Under the pieces are notes generated by a model, which worked only from the letters and a program-made list of their open reading frames with translations, did no database searches and was not told the DNA's origin. Shown here one piece after another: positions 32,877-42,697 of a stretch of 64,000 bases of DNA. Source of the DNA: Antribacter gilvus (GTDB taxonomy: Bacteria > Actinomycetota > Actinomycetes > Actinomycetales > Cellulomonadaceae); contig NZ_QXTH01000016.1 of assembly GCF_003946865.1 (NCBI RefSeq), forward strand, positions 32,648 through 96,647, written 5' to 3'. The translations under genes and the position numbers were made by a program. Position 1 is the first letter of the stretch, and each line of letters opens with the position of its first letter.

Positions 32877-34804
32877 GCGGCACGACGACGACCCGGGCCT
32901 GGGCCGCGGCCTACGCCGGCCTCGACGACGCGGCGCTGGTCGCGCTCGGGAACGCGGGCCTCCTGCGCCGCGCCCGCAAGGACGACGTCGCCGTCGCCGA
33001 GGAGGACGCGAAGGGCGCGGCGCTCACCGTCGGCGCGTTCCGGGTGCGGCTCGACCGCCGCGGCCCGGCGTCCGTCGCCTGCGACTGCCCCACGGCGGGT
33101 GTGTGCCAGCACGTGCTCGCCGCGTGCCTGTGGGCGCGGGAGGTCGCGCCGGCGCTCCCCGAGGCGGGTGCCGCGGCCGACGGCGGGACCGGGATCATGC
33201 CCCAGGCGGCGCCGTCCGCTCGCGCGGTCTCGGCCCGCACGCTGGCGGCCCGCGCCGCCGCGAGGGCCACGGCCGTCCGACGCCGGGAGGAGGCGCTCGC
33301 GGAGGTTCGCTCGGCGGTCGCGCAGCTCGTCGAGACGGGCCTGTCGCACCTCGGCCGGGACGACGCCGACGCGCTCCGTGCGGTGGCGGGCCGCTCCCGC
33401 CTCGCAGGGCTCGAGCGCGTGCACGGCGTGCGGCTCGACGCCCTCGTGCGGACCGCCGCCGGGCTCGTGGAGGACCTCGTCACCCGGGACGACAGCGTGG
33501 ACGAGAGCGACGTGCTCGACGCCCTCGCCGAGGTGTGGGCGCTGTGCGAGGTGCTGGCCACGGCCGCCGACACGCCCGCCGAACCTCCCGCCGAGGTAGT
33601 CACTTCGTCAGACGGAGGAACTACCTCGGCGGATCCTGTGGCCGAGGTAGTGGCTTCGTCGGACGGCGGAACTACCTCGGCGGACCGTGGGCCCGCCGCC
33701 CCGCGCCCCGCGTCGGGCGGGGACGCGGCCGGGAAGGACCACGACGAGACCGACCTCGAACGCTTCCTGCCGCTCGGCGTGCGGTGGTGGACCGCGCCCG
33801 GCGGCTCGCGCGGCCTGTCGTACGTGGGCTGGGACCCGGCCGAGGGGCGGGTGCGGACGGTGGTGACCGGCCGGGCGTCGGGCACGGACCCGTCGTTCCG
33901 GCGCAGCTGGGACCTGCCCCTGCTCTGGAGCGCGTCCCTGGCGCGGCTCACCGAGGGCCCCGTCGCGCTGCGGAACGTCCGCCTCCGGCCGGACGGCGCC
34001 CTCGGCGCGGGCGGGAGCCCACGGATCGCTCTCCTCGGCGGGTTCGACGCCGACGAGCTGCTCGACGTCGCGACCCGGACCGGGGCCGGCACGGCGGCGC
34101 GCGACGTCGTCGGCTTCGGCCGGCGGCCCGCGCAAGTACGGCTCGTCATGGTCCGCGACGCGGGCGAGGTCGGCGTCGACGAGGTGCGGCAGGACGTGAC
34201 CTGGCGGATCACCGGCTCCGACGGCGCCGCCCTGCTCCTCCGGCTGCCCGCCGCGGACGAGGCGGCGTGCGAGGCGCTGCTGTCGGTGGTGGTGGCCGGG
34301 CACTCGCTGGTCGCCGTGGCGGTCGAGCGGCACGACGGCCGCGACGAGCCGGTGGGCCTGTTCACGCGGGACGGCTCGGGCCGGATCGTGCTCGTCAGCC
34401 CCACGGTCACGCCCGCCTGGCGGGTCGACTCGGGCGCCCGGTGGTGGGCCGGCTGGCGTCGTCGGCTCGCGCGGCTCAAGGCGCTGCGGGCCAAGGCGAC
34501 CGTCGTGGCGTCGTCGGGCCCGCCGCCCGCTCCCGCGGAACGGGCCTGTCTCCTGCTGGGCGAGGTCCTCACCGCGGTGGCGGCGACGGGGCGCTCGCGG
34601 CTGTCGGCGCGGCAGCGGTCGGACGCGGAACAGGCGCGCGCCCTCGCACGGAACCTCGGGCTCGTGACGCTGGAGCGCGCGGCGGCGGACCTCGTGGGCG
34701 CCGACCTCGTGGGCGGCGCCGGGGCGCTCGACCCGGGCACGGTGCTGCGGACGGCCTTCGTGGTGGGCCGGGCGCGCGCCGTGGTGCAGGTGCAGGCAGG
34801 CTGA
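32873..34804 (+). CDS. SWIM zinc-finger protein (YehQ-like)
   Basis: 643-aa protein from GTG 32873 in a GTGA overlap. An N-terminal SWIM zinc finger is seen as VACDCPTAGVCQHVLAACLW, with ligands Cys70, Cys72, Cys78 and His80 (CxCx5CxH). SWIM fingers mediate DNA or protein contacts. The rest is a mixed domain of unknown fold, with a long low-complexity linker around residues 235-295 containing two copies of a hairpin element that encode EVVTSSDGGTTSAD and EVVASSDGGTTSAD. The corresponding E. coli gene is yehQ, so the five-gene order matches the yeh cluster. The gene is followed by a 57-nt palindrome related to the two internal ones. Confidence 0.88.
   Translation: MSGTTTTRAWAAAYAGLDDAALVALGNAGLLRRARKDDVAVAEEDAKGAALTVGAFRVRLDRRGPASVACDCPTAGVCQHVLAACLWAREVAPALPEAGAAADGGTGIMPQAAPSARAVSARTLAARAAARATAVRRREEALAEVRSAVAQLVETGLSHLGRDDADALRAVAGRSRLAGLERVHGVRLDALVRTAAGLVEDLVTRDDSVDESDVLDALAEVWALCEVLATAADTPAEPPAEVVTSSDGGTTSADPVAEVVASSDGGTTSADRGPAAPRPASGGDAAGKDHDETDLERFLPLGVRWWTAPGGSRGLSYVGWDPAEGRVRTVVTGRASGTDPSFRRSWDLPLLWSASLARLTEGPVALRNVRLRPDGALGAGGSPRIALLGGFDADELLDVATRTGAGTAARDVVGFGRRPAQVRLVMVRDAGEVGVDEVRQDVTWRITGSDGAALLLRLPAADEAACEALLSVVVAGHSLVAVAVERHDGRDEPVGLFTRDGSGRIVLVSPTVTPAWRVDSGARWWAGWRRRLARLKALRAKATVVASSGPPPAPAERACLLLGEVLTAVAATGRSRLSARQRSDAEQARALARNLGLVTLERAAADLVGADLVGGAGALDPGTVLRTAFVVGRARAVVQVQAG
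33588..33632. repeat. Palindromic element, copy 1, inside the SWIM gene
   Basis: Perfect 13-bp arms (33588-33600 with 33620-33632) around a 19-nt loop. The core CCGAGGTAGT is shared with copy 2, and AGGTAGTT with the palindrome at 34812-34868. Confidence 0.7.
33641..33681. repeat. Palindromic element, copy 2, inside the SWIM gene
   Basis: Perfect 11-bp arms (33641-33651 with 33671-33681) around a 19-nt loop that matches 14 of 19 bases of the copy 1 loop. The two copies lie 53 bp apart, a tandem duplication kept in frame. Confidence 0.7.
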
Positions 34805-34811
34805 CGCGGCG

Positions 34812-34868
34812 GCGACCAGGTAGTTGTTCCCCGTCCGAAGCCGGGACGGGGAACAACTACCTGGTCGC
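34812..34868. terminator. Long palindromic terminator after the MoxR/VWA cassette, REP-like
   Basis: Perfect 25-bp arms (34812-34836 with 34844-34868) and a 7-nt loop, between the SWIM gene and convergent alaT. The arm contains AGGTAGTT and CCGTCC followed by CGAAGCC, which align with the two palindromes inside the SWIM gene, so it may be a repeat element that also works as a terminator. Confidence 0.75.
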
Positions 34869-34899
34869 GGCCAGTCGGGTCGGCCCGGCCAGCCCAGGC

Positions 34900-36120
34900 T
34901 CAGCCCGCGCGGCGGACCGCCAGGAAGTCGGCGATCCGGCCGATCGCCTCCTCCAGCACGTCCACGTCGGGCAGGGTGACGAGCCGGAAGTGGTCGGGCT
35001 CGGGCCAGTTGAACCCGGACCCGTGCGTGACCAGGATCTTCTTGGCCCGGAGGAGCTCGATGACGAACTGCTGGTCGTCGTCGATCGGGTAGACCTCGGG
35101 GTCCAGCCGCGGGAAGCAGTACAGCGCACCCCGCGGCTTGACCGAGGAGACGCCCGGGATCTCGTTGAGGAGCCGGTGCGCCAGCATGCTCTGCTCGTAG
35201 AAGCGGCCGCCGGGCACGATCAGCTCGTCGATCGACTGGTACCCACCGAGCGCCGTCTGGATCGCGTGCTGCGCGGGCACGTTGGCGCACATCCGCATGT
35301 TCGCCACGAGGGTCAGGCCCTCGAGGAACTCCTCGGCGAGCTCGGTGGGCCCCGAGATCATCACCCAGCCGGCCCGGTACCCGCAGACGCGGTACGCCTT
35401 CGACAGGCCGCTGAACGTCAGGCACAGCACGTCGGAACCGGCGGCGGTGGCGGCGTGGTGGTGCACCGCGTCGTCGAACAGGATCTTCTCGTAGATCTCG
35501 TCGGCGAAGACGACCAGGTCGTGGCGGCGCGCGATGTCGACCAGCGCCTCCACCATCTGCTTGCTGTAGACGGCGCCCGTCGGGTTGTTCGGGTTGATGA
35601 TGACCAGCGCGTGCGTGTTCTCGGTGATCTTGGACTCGATGTCGGCGAGGTCGGGCATCCAGCCGTTCGACTCGTCGCACCGGTAGTGCACGGCCGTGCC
35701 GCCCGAGAGGGTCACGGCACCGGTCCACAGCGGGTAGTCCGGGGCAGGGACGAGGATCTCGTTGCCGTCGTCGACGAAGGCCTGCAGCACCATCGAGATG
35801 AGCTCGGAGACGCCGTTGCCGATGAACACGTCGTCCACGTGGACGTCGTGCAGGCCGCGGGACTGGTAGTACTGCGCCACCGCCGTGCGCGCGGAGTAGA
35901 TGCCCCGCGAGTCGCTGTAGCCCTGCGCCTGCGGCAGGTGGTGGATCACGTCGGCCAGGATGGCCTCGGGCGCCTCGAACCCGAACGGCGCCGGGTTGCC
36001 GATGTTCAGCTTGAGGATGCGATGCCCCTCGGCCTCGAGGCGCTCGGCCTCGACGAGGATCGGCCCGCGGACGTCGTAGCGGACGCCACGCAGCTTCTGG
36101 CTCTGACGGATCTTGCGCAC
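34900..36120 (-). CDS. alaT: Pyridoxal phosphate aminotransferase, AlaT-like (glutamate-pyruvate)
   Basis: 406-aa fold-type I aminotransferase from GTG 36120. It has the AlaT signatures YDVRGPILVEAERLEAEGHR, ILKLNIGNPAPFGFEAPEAI and VIINPNNPTGAVYSK, the cofactor contacts Asn178, Asp207 and Tyr210, and the PLP Lys241 in TFSGLSKAYRVCGYRAGW. NVPAQHAIQTALGGYQSI and RGALYCFPRLD are close to E. coli AlaT, which is about 405 residues. It makes alanine from pyruvate and glutamate in the cytoplasm. It is monocistronic, convergent with the SWIM gene across a palindromic terminator and divergent from DUF4037. A much longer frame upstream lies antisense to DUF4037 and is not coding. Confidence 0.92.
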   Translation of the reverse strand: MRKIRQSQKLRGVRYDVRGPILVEAERLEAEGHRILKLNIGNPAPFGFEAPEAILADVIHHLPQAQGYSDSRGIYSARTAVAQYYQSRGLHDVHVDDVFIGNGVSELISMVLQAFVDDGNEILVPAPDYPLWTGAVTLSGGTAVHYRCDESNGWMPDLADIESKITENTHALVIINPNNPTGAVYSKQMVEALVDIARRHDLVVFADEIYEKILFDDAVHHHAATAAGSDVLCLTFSGLSKAYRVCGYRAGWVMISGPTELAEEFLEGLTLVANMRMCANVPAQHAIQTALGGYQSIDELIVPGGRFYEQSMLAHRLLNEIPGVSSVKPRGALYCFPRLDPEVYPIDDDQQFVIELLRAKKILVTHGSGFNWPEPDHFRLVTLPDVDVLEEAIGRIADFLAVRRAG

Positions 36121-36198
36121 CGACGCATTGTCGCAGGCTCCGCCCCGACTACGGAAAGCCGTGGCGGCGCGGCGCGACGGGCTGACAGGATCGCGACC

Positions 36199-37251
36199 GT
36201 GACCGCAGACACCGCGTCCCCGGCTTCCGGGACGGACCTGGCCCGCGCGTACTGGACCGAGGTGGTGCGGCCGGTCCTCGACCGGGGGCTGCCCGGGCTG
36301 CCCCGCGCGGCCGCCCGCCTGGGGTCGGGCTCCGACGTGCTCGGCCTCGACGACGAGACCTCGCGCGACCACGACTGGGGCCTGCGCCTCACCCTCCTGG
36401 TGACCGAGGACCGCGTCGAGGAGGTGGACGCGCTGCTGGAGGCCGAGCTGCCCGGCACCTACCGCGGCCTGCCCACGCGGTTCGGCACCACCTGGGACCG
36501 GCAAGTGCGGCAGCGCGTCGAGGTGGCCGACGCCGCGGGCTTCGCCCGGTCGCGCACCGGTCTGGACGTGAGCCGGGACCTCGCGCCCGCCGACTGGCTG
36601 GCGCTCACCGGTCAGTCGATCCTTGAGGTCACGGCCGGCCCGGTGTTCGAGGACGGTCCCGGCGAGATCACCCGCATCCGGCAGCGCCTCGCGTGGTACC
36701 CGCACGACGTGTGGCTGCACGTCCTCGCCGCCGAGTGGCGCCGCCTGGGCCAGGAGCTGTCCTTCGTCGGCCGCACGGGCGCCCGGGGCGACGACCTCGG
36801 CTCCCGGATCGTCGCCGCCCGCCTGGCCGGGAGCCTGGTCCGCCTCGGGTTCCTCACCGAGCGCCGGTGGCCGCCGTACCCGAAGTGGTCGGGCACGCTG
36901 TTCGCCCGGCTCCCCGTCGCGGCCACTGCGGCCCAGCCGCTGGCCGAGGCGCTCGCGGCGGCCACCTGGCAGGAACGGGACGCGGCCCTGGCAGCGGCGT
37001 GCGACGCGGTGCACGACCGGCAGCGGGAGGTGGGTCTCCCGGCTCTCGACGGCCCGGCCACCCAGCAGTTCTTCGACCGGCCGTTCCGCGGCCTGCGCGG
37101 CGTCCCGGAGGTGCTCGCCGACGCCATCACCGACGAGGCCGTCCGGGCGCTGCCCGCCGAGGGCGCGGTGGAGCAGTGGCTCGACTGCGTGGGCGTCCTG
37201 ACAGACCCGGCGCGCAGGGTCGCGGTCGCGCGCCACGGTCGCCCGGCGTGA
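36199..37251 (+). CDS. DUF4037 domain protein, putative nucleotidyltransferase fold
   Basis: 350-aa soluble protein from GTG 36199. The N-terminal part has ARLGSGSDVLGLDDETSRDH then DWGLRLTLLVTED, which looks like a nucleotidyltransferase GS...DxD arrangement (GSGSDVLGLDDE). The DUF4037 domain follows, with TRIRQRLAWYPHDVWLHVLA and AEWRRLGQELSFVGRTG and the C-terminal RRWPPYPKWSGTLFARLP. Nearest known relatives are MNT-type nucleotidyltransferases of unknown substrate. There is no operon partner; it is divergent from alaT and followed by a polymerase gene in the same direction 157 bp downstream. A role in tRNA or toxin modification is only a guess. Confidence 0.75.
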   Translation: MTADTASPASGTDLARAYWTEVVRPVLDRGLPGLPRAAARLGSGSDVLGLDDETSRDHDWGLRLTLLVTEDRVEEVDALLEAELPGTYRGLPTRFGTTWDRQVRQRVEVADAAGFARSRTGLDVSRDLAPADWLALTGQSILEVTAGPVFEDGPGEITRIRQRLAWYPHDVWLHVLAAEWRRLGQELSFVGRTGARGDDLGSRIVAARLAGSLVRLGFLTERRWPPYPKWSGTLFARLPVAATAAQPLAEALAAATWQERDAALAAACDAVHDRQREVGLPALDGPATQQFFDRPFRGLRGVPEVLADAITDEAVRALPAEGAVEQWLDCVGVLTDPARRVAVARHGRPA

Positions 37252-37408
37252 TCGGCCCCGTCGCCGACACAGTGAGCACGTCCGCGCGAAGTGGCTACAC
37301 GGATAGCGCCGACGCGTCGGCTCTCGGCCGGTCTCGCGTCATCTCGCCCCCTGCGGCGCCTTGCCGAAGCGCTCGGCCCGGTCGAGCTCACTGAGGAGGC
37401 AGGTTGCG

Positions 37409-39346
37409 ATGAGTGTCGGTGGCGGAAGGCAGACTGGCTGCGTGCATGTCGTCCTCACGCAGGAGCCCGCCGCGACGGTGGGCTCTGTCGCGGTCCCCGA
37501 AATCGGGGTGCCCGACGGCGGCGCACGGCCGGGCGAACCGCGCCACCTCCCGGCGGCTCACCTCGCCGACGAGGTCCGGTCCGCGCCGGGCCCTGTCCGG
37601 TGGACGTGGGACGACACCAACAAGTGGTACCCCGAGCTCCTCACCGCCGGGGTCCGGGTGGACCGTTCGCACGACCTGCGCCTGGCTCACGCGATCCTCC
37701 GCGCCTCCGCCCTGACGGCGGGCACCGCGTTCGCCGCGGCGCCACGCGGGCCTTGGGACGGGCTCGTGCCCACGCCGCCCGGGCCCACGAGCGCCGGGCT
37801 CGGGAGAGAGCCCGCCGCCGAGGCGTTGTTCGAGCTCGAGGGCGCCGCCGCCGTCCGCCGGCTCGGCACCCTCCGCCCGGGCCGCCCGGGGGAGGGCCGC
37901 CCCGGCGAGGGCAGGTACGGGGAGGGCAGACAGGGCGAGGGCGAGCCGGGTACGGAGGGCGAGCGGCCGACGTCGGACACCCGGCCGGGCGACCGCGAGC
38001 CGGGCGACCGCCTGGACCCCCTCGCCGAGCTGACCGCCCAGCTCGGCGCCGTCGCGGCGAGCGCGGACCCCGGGCGCCTGCGCCTGCTGCTCGCCGCGGA
38101 GTCGGCAGGGGCGCTCGCCGCCGCCGAGATGCACCACACCGGACTGCCGTGGCGGGCCGACGTCCACGACGCCATCCTCACCGAGGCGCTCGGCCCGCGT
38201 CCCCGCCTGGGCGCGCGACCCGAGCGGCTGGAGGCCCTGGTGCAGCGCATCCGCGACGCGCTCGACGCGCCGCCCACCCTCAACCCGGACTCCCACCCCG
38301 ACCTGCTCAAGGCGATGGAGTACGCGGGCGTAGGGGCGCGGAGCCTCCGGAAGTGGGAGCTGGAGCGGCTCGACCACCCGGTGGTCGAGCCGCTACTCGA
38401 GTACAAGTCGCTCTACCGGCTGTGGACCGCGAACGGCTGGACCTGGCTCGACACCTGGGCGCCGCACGGCCGGTTCCGCATGGAGTACATCGTGGGCGGC
38501 GTCGTGACGGGACGGTGGGCGTCGAGCGGCGGCGGGGCGCTGCAGCTGCCCAAGAACGTGCGCGGGGCGGTGCTCGCGGATCCTGGCTGGACGTTCGTCG
38601 TCGCCGACGCGGCCCAGCTCGAGCCCCGCGTCCTCGCCGGGCTCGCTCGCGACGAGCGCATGGCTGCCGCCGGACGCACCCACGACGGGACGCCCACCGA
38701 CCTCTACGCGGGCATCGTCGCCACCGGGGCCGTCGAGACCCGCGAGCACGCCAAGGTCGGCATGCTCGGCGCGATGTACGGCGGCACCACGGGCGTCTCC
38801 GCGCAGGTGATGCCCAAGCTCGCCAAGGCGTTCCCGGACGCCATCGAGCTGGTGGAGCGGGCCGCGCGGGCGGGGGAGCGCGGCGAGGTGGTCAGCACGC
38901 GGCTCGGGCGCTCGTCGCCGCCCCCGGGCGAGTCGTGGGCCAGCGTCCAGGGCAGCGCGTTCGACGAGGACGCCGGCGCCGACGCCCAGTCCCGCGCACG
39001 CTCCCAGACGCGCGCCTGGGGCCGGTTCACGCGCAACTTCGTGGTCCAGGGCACCGCCGCGGAGTGGGCGCTGTGCTGGGTCGCGTCCATCCGGCGCCGG
39101 CTCTGGGCCCTCGGCGAGGCCGACATCGAGCCCGGGCTCACGCCCGAGCCCTTCGCCCGCAGGCCGCACCTCGTCTACTTCCTGCACGACGAGGTGGTGG
39201 TGCACGCACCCGTGGCGCTCGCGGACGCCGTGGCCGACGAGGTGCGCGCGGCGGCCGAGGAGGCCGGGCGGCTGCTGTTCGCCGGCTTCCCGGTGGACTT
39301 CCCGCTCAGCGTGGCCGTGGTGGAGAGCTACGCCGACGCAAAATAG
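37409..39346 (+). CDS. Family A DNA polymerase-like protein (bifunctional 3'-5' exonuclease/polymerase type)
   Basis: 645-aa protein from ATG 37409 behind GAGGAGG. The C-terminal ~390 residues are a family A palm and fingers: motif A with Asp400 in FVVADAAQLEPRVLAGLARD, an O-helix-like AKVGMLGAMYGGTTG, and motif C HDE at 593-595 in YFLHDEVVVHAP. The N-terminal part corresponds to the weak exonuclease domain of actinobacterial bifunctional polymerases and is broken by a Gly/Glu/Arg linker (PGEGRPGEGRYGEGRQGEGE) at about 170-190. It is shorter than PolA (about 900 aa) and lacks the 5' nuclease, so it is an accessory repair polymerase. An alternative start is GTG 37442. Confidence 0.85.
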   Translation: MSVGGGRQTGCVHVVLTQEPAATVGSVAVPEIGVPDGGARPGEPRHLPAAHLADEVRSAPGPVRWTWDDTNKWYPELLTAGVRVDRSHDLRLAHAILRASALTAGTAFAAAPRGPWDGLVPTPPGPTSAGLGREPAAEALFELEGAAAVRRLGTLRPGRPGEGRPGEGRYGEGRQGEGEPGTEGERPTSDTRPGDREPGDRLDPLAELTAQLGAVAASADPGRLRLLLAAESAGALAAAEMHHTGLPWRADVHDAILTEALGPRPRLGARPERLEALVQRIRDALDAPPTLNPDSHPDLLKAMEYAGVGARSLRKWELERLDHPVVEPLLEYKSLYRLWTANGWTWLDTWAPHGRFRMEYIVGGVVTGRWASSGGGALQLPKNVRGAVLADPGWTFVVADAAQLEPRVLAGLARDERMAAAGRTHDGTPTDLYAGIVATGAVETREHAKVGMLGAMYGGTTGVSAQVMPKLAKAFPDAIELVERAARAGERGEVVSTRLGRSSPPPGESWASVQGSAFDEDAGADAQSRARSQTRAWGRFTRNFVVQGTAAEWALCWVASIRRRLWALGEADIEPGLTPEPFARRPHLVYFLHDEVVVHAPVALADAVADEVRAAAEEAGRLLFAGFPVDFPLSVAVVESYADAK

Positions 39347-39400
39347 CGTGCCAAGCGGCCGTCCGGCCCGACGGGGCCCGGTCGCCGGCGACCGCCCGGC

Positions 39401-39703
39401 TCACCAGGACCAGCCGCGCGAGCTGAGCTCAAGCTCCTCCCGCAGCCGCTCGTCCGCCGCGGCCCGCTGGTCCGCGCGCAGGGGAGCGGGCTCGGTGGGC
39501 AGGCCGGCGAGGCGGCACGCCTCCCGCAGGAGCGCGTCGTACGCGGACTGCGCTGCGTGCCAGTGGTGGGCCCGCGCGTACACGCCGGGATCTTCCTCGA
39601 CACGGCGCAGCTCGTCGGCGAGCTCGCCGAGGCGGACCTGGAGGCGCAGCGTGACCAGGGGGTCGGGTACCCGCGCTCGCCGCGCGGAGAAGGTCCAGGT
39701 CAT
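39401..39703 (-). CDS. Small hypothetical protein, 100 aa
   Basis: Not recognised. Probable start at ATG 39703 (MTWTFSARRARVPDPLVTLR), giving a 100-aa protein with a helical, Arg/Glu-rich sequence (GELADELRRVEEDPGVYARA, QSAYDALLREACRLAGLP) and an N-terminal beta-like segment. It has no membrane helix, signal or motif. It lies between the polymerase and the second xylanase on the opposite strand to the polymerase. An upstream ATG would extend it by 32 residues, but those look non-coding. Confidence 0.55.
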   Translation of the reverse strand: MTWTFSARRARVPDPLVTLRLQVRLGELADELRRVEEDPGVYARAHHWHAAQSAYDALLREACRLAGLPTEPAPLRADQRAAADERLREELELSSRGWSW

Positions 39704-39804
39704 GACGTGCTCACCGCCGCGTAATCGTCGGCCGAACAACCACTTCCAGCCTAGGTCCGTGAGGCCCGGAAGGCCATGCCCAGACGGGCGAGCGAACAAA
39801 GAGA

Positions 39805-39852
39805 CCGGTGGCCGAGCGCGCCGACAAGGGGATCGGAGCGCTCGGCCACCGG
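39805..39852 (-). terminator. Intrinsic terminator of the CBM2-xylanase gene
   Basis: Perfect 15-bp stem (39805-39819 with 39838-39852) about 30 bp beyond the xylanase stop. Confidence 0.75.
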
Positions 39853-39880
39853 GGTTCCGGGAGTCAGCCGGAGTGGTTGG

Positions 39881-41413
<1,533 letters not shown>

Positions 41414-41466
41414 TTAAACGATTACGCAGGCCGGAGCCTCGGCCGCCCGAGTTCCGCGCACATCAC

Positions 41467-41526
41467 TTCGGCAGTTCGTCGTCGAATCGGCAGTTCAAAG
41501 TGCCGAGTTGACGACGAACTGCCGAA
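41467..41526. repeat. Large cruciform-forming palindrome upstream of NIF3
   Basis: Perfect 17-bp arms (41467-41483 with 41510-41526) enclose a second smaller stem (TCGGCA 41487-41492 with TGCCGA 41501-41506). It lies in the divergent promoter region between the xylanase and NIF3, where a terminator is not needed. Confidence 0.7.
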
Positions 41527-41585
41527 CCAATGTGCGCGCACCCGCCGACGTGAGGTGCGGAGGCCCGCCGGGCTACGCTGCCGAC

Positions 41586-42554
41586 GTGAGCAGCGCCAGC
41601 CCCGCACCGTCCCTCGAGCAGGTCGTCGCCGTCCTCGACGACCTGTACCCGCCGACCACCGCGGAGGGCTGGGACGCCGTCGGACTGGTGGCGGGCGACC
41701 CGGCCGCACCGGTGCGCAAGGTCCTCTTCGCGGTGGACCCCGTCGCCGCGGTCGTGGACGAGGCCCTGGAGTGGGGCGCCGACCTCGTCGTGACGCACCA
41801 CCCCCTCTTCCTGCGCGGGGTCCACTCGGTCGCCGCCACCACGTTCAAGGGTTCCGTGGTGCACCGGCTGGTCTCGGCCGGCGTCGGCCTGCACGTGGCG
41901 CACACCAACGCCGACTCCGCGCCGCGCGGGGTCGCGGACGCCCTCGCGGACCTCGTCGGCGTCGTCGACCGCCGCCCGCTCGTGGTCTCGGCCGCCGACG
42001 AGGAGCGCGGCATCGGCCGGGTCGGCCGCCTCGCCGAACCCGTGACCCTGGCGGCCTTCGCCGAGCGCGTGGCGTCGGCGCTCCCGGCGACCGCCCAGGG
42101 GATCCGCGTGGCGGGTGACCTCGACGCGATGGTGACCAGCGCCGCCGTCGTCGGAGGCTCGGGCGACTCGCTCTTCGACGCGGTGCGCGCCGCCGCCGCC
42201 GACGTATATGTCACCGCCGACCTGCGCCACCACCCCGCGTCCGAGCTGCGCGAGCGCGCCGCCTTCGAGGCCTCGCGGCCCGAGGCGTTCCGGCCCGAGA
42301 CCCGCGACACGCAGGAGGCCTCGCGGCCCGAGGCCCGCGAGATGAAGGAGGCCTCGCGGCCCGAGACCCGCGACACGCCCTTCCTCGTCGACGTGGCCCA
42401 CTTCGCCAGCGAGTGGCCGTGGCTCGCATACGCGGCCACCGACCTCGTCGCGGCGCTGGCCGCCGCGCACGGTAGCGTGGCCACCGTGGAGACGCGCGTG
42501 AGCACGCTGTCCACCGACCCGTGGACCGCGCGCGTCGCGTCCCCGGGACGGTGA
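41586..42554 (+). CDS. NIF3-like (Nif3/YbgI) dinuclear metal protein
   Basis: 322-aa protein from GTG 41586. The metal-binding pattern of the NIF3 family is seen: DAVGLVAGDP near residues 34-43, LVVTHHPLFLRGV with His71 and His72, HVAHTNADSAPRGV, and the C-terminal VDVAHFASEWPWL. NIF3 proteins are hexameric with two metals; members have been linked to GTP cyclohydrolase-like or hydrolase roles, but the activity is unsettled. Between ERAAFEASRPEAF and RDTPFLVDVAH there is an extra ~37-residue repeat insertion not found in normal-length members. It is upstream of the zinc-ribbon gene, a conserved actinobacterial pair. The plus-strand upstream region has the long palindrome. Confidence 0.88.
   Translation: MSSASPAPSLEQVVAVLDDLYPPTTAEGWDAVGLVAGDPAAPVRKVLFAVDPVAAVVDEALEWGADLVVTHHPLFLRGVHSVAATTFKGSVVHRLVSAGVGLHVAHTNADSAPRGVADALADLVGVVDRRPLVVSAADEERGIGRVGRLAEPVTLAAFAERVASALPATAQGIRVAGDLDAMVTSAAVVGGSGDSLFDAVRAAAADVYVTADLRHHPASELRERAAFEASRPEAFRPETRDTQEASRPEAREMKEASRPETRDTPFLVDVAHFASEWPWLAYAATDLVAALAAAHGSVATVETRVSTLSTDPWTARVASPGR
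42267..42375. repeat. Tandem repeat insertion inside the NIF3 gene
   Basis: Three exact copies of GAGGCCTCGCGGCCCGAG (42267-42284, 42315-42332, 42348-42365), separated by shorter CGxGACACG-type pieces. It encodes EASRPE repeats and expands the protein just before the last metal ligands. Confidence 0.8.
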
Positions 42555-42697
42555 CGGCTCCGGCCGCCCCCGGGTCGGCCCGCACCCGGGTCGGCCGCAC
42601 CCGGTCGGCCCGCACACAACGGCAGCACGCCCGGCACGCACGCCGCCCGGCGCCGCCCGCGGAACCGCACAACTGCATCGAACGAGAGGAACCGCCG

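Noticed and set aside
34812..34868. rho-independent terminator only
   Set aside because: Kept as terminator but not as only that, because its arm sequence matches palindromes inside the SWIM gene.
33103..36198. Long plus-strand frame continuing upstream of DUF4037
   Set aside because: It overlaps the SWIM gene and the antisense of alaT; the DUF4037 start is GTG 36199.
36121..37236. Upstream extension of the alaT reading frame
   Set aside because: Antisense to DUF4037 and lacking homologous character; AlaT has the family length from GTG 36120.
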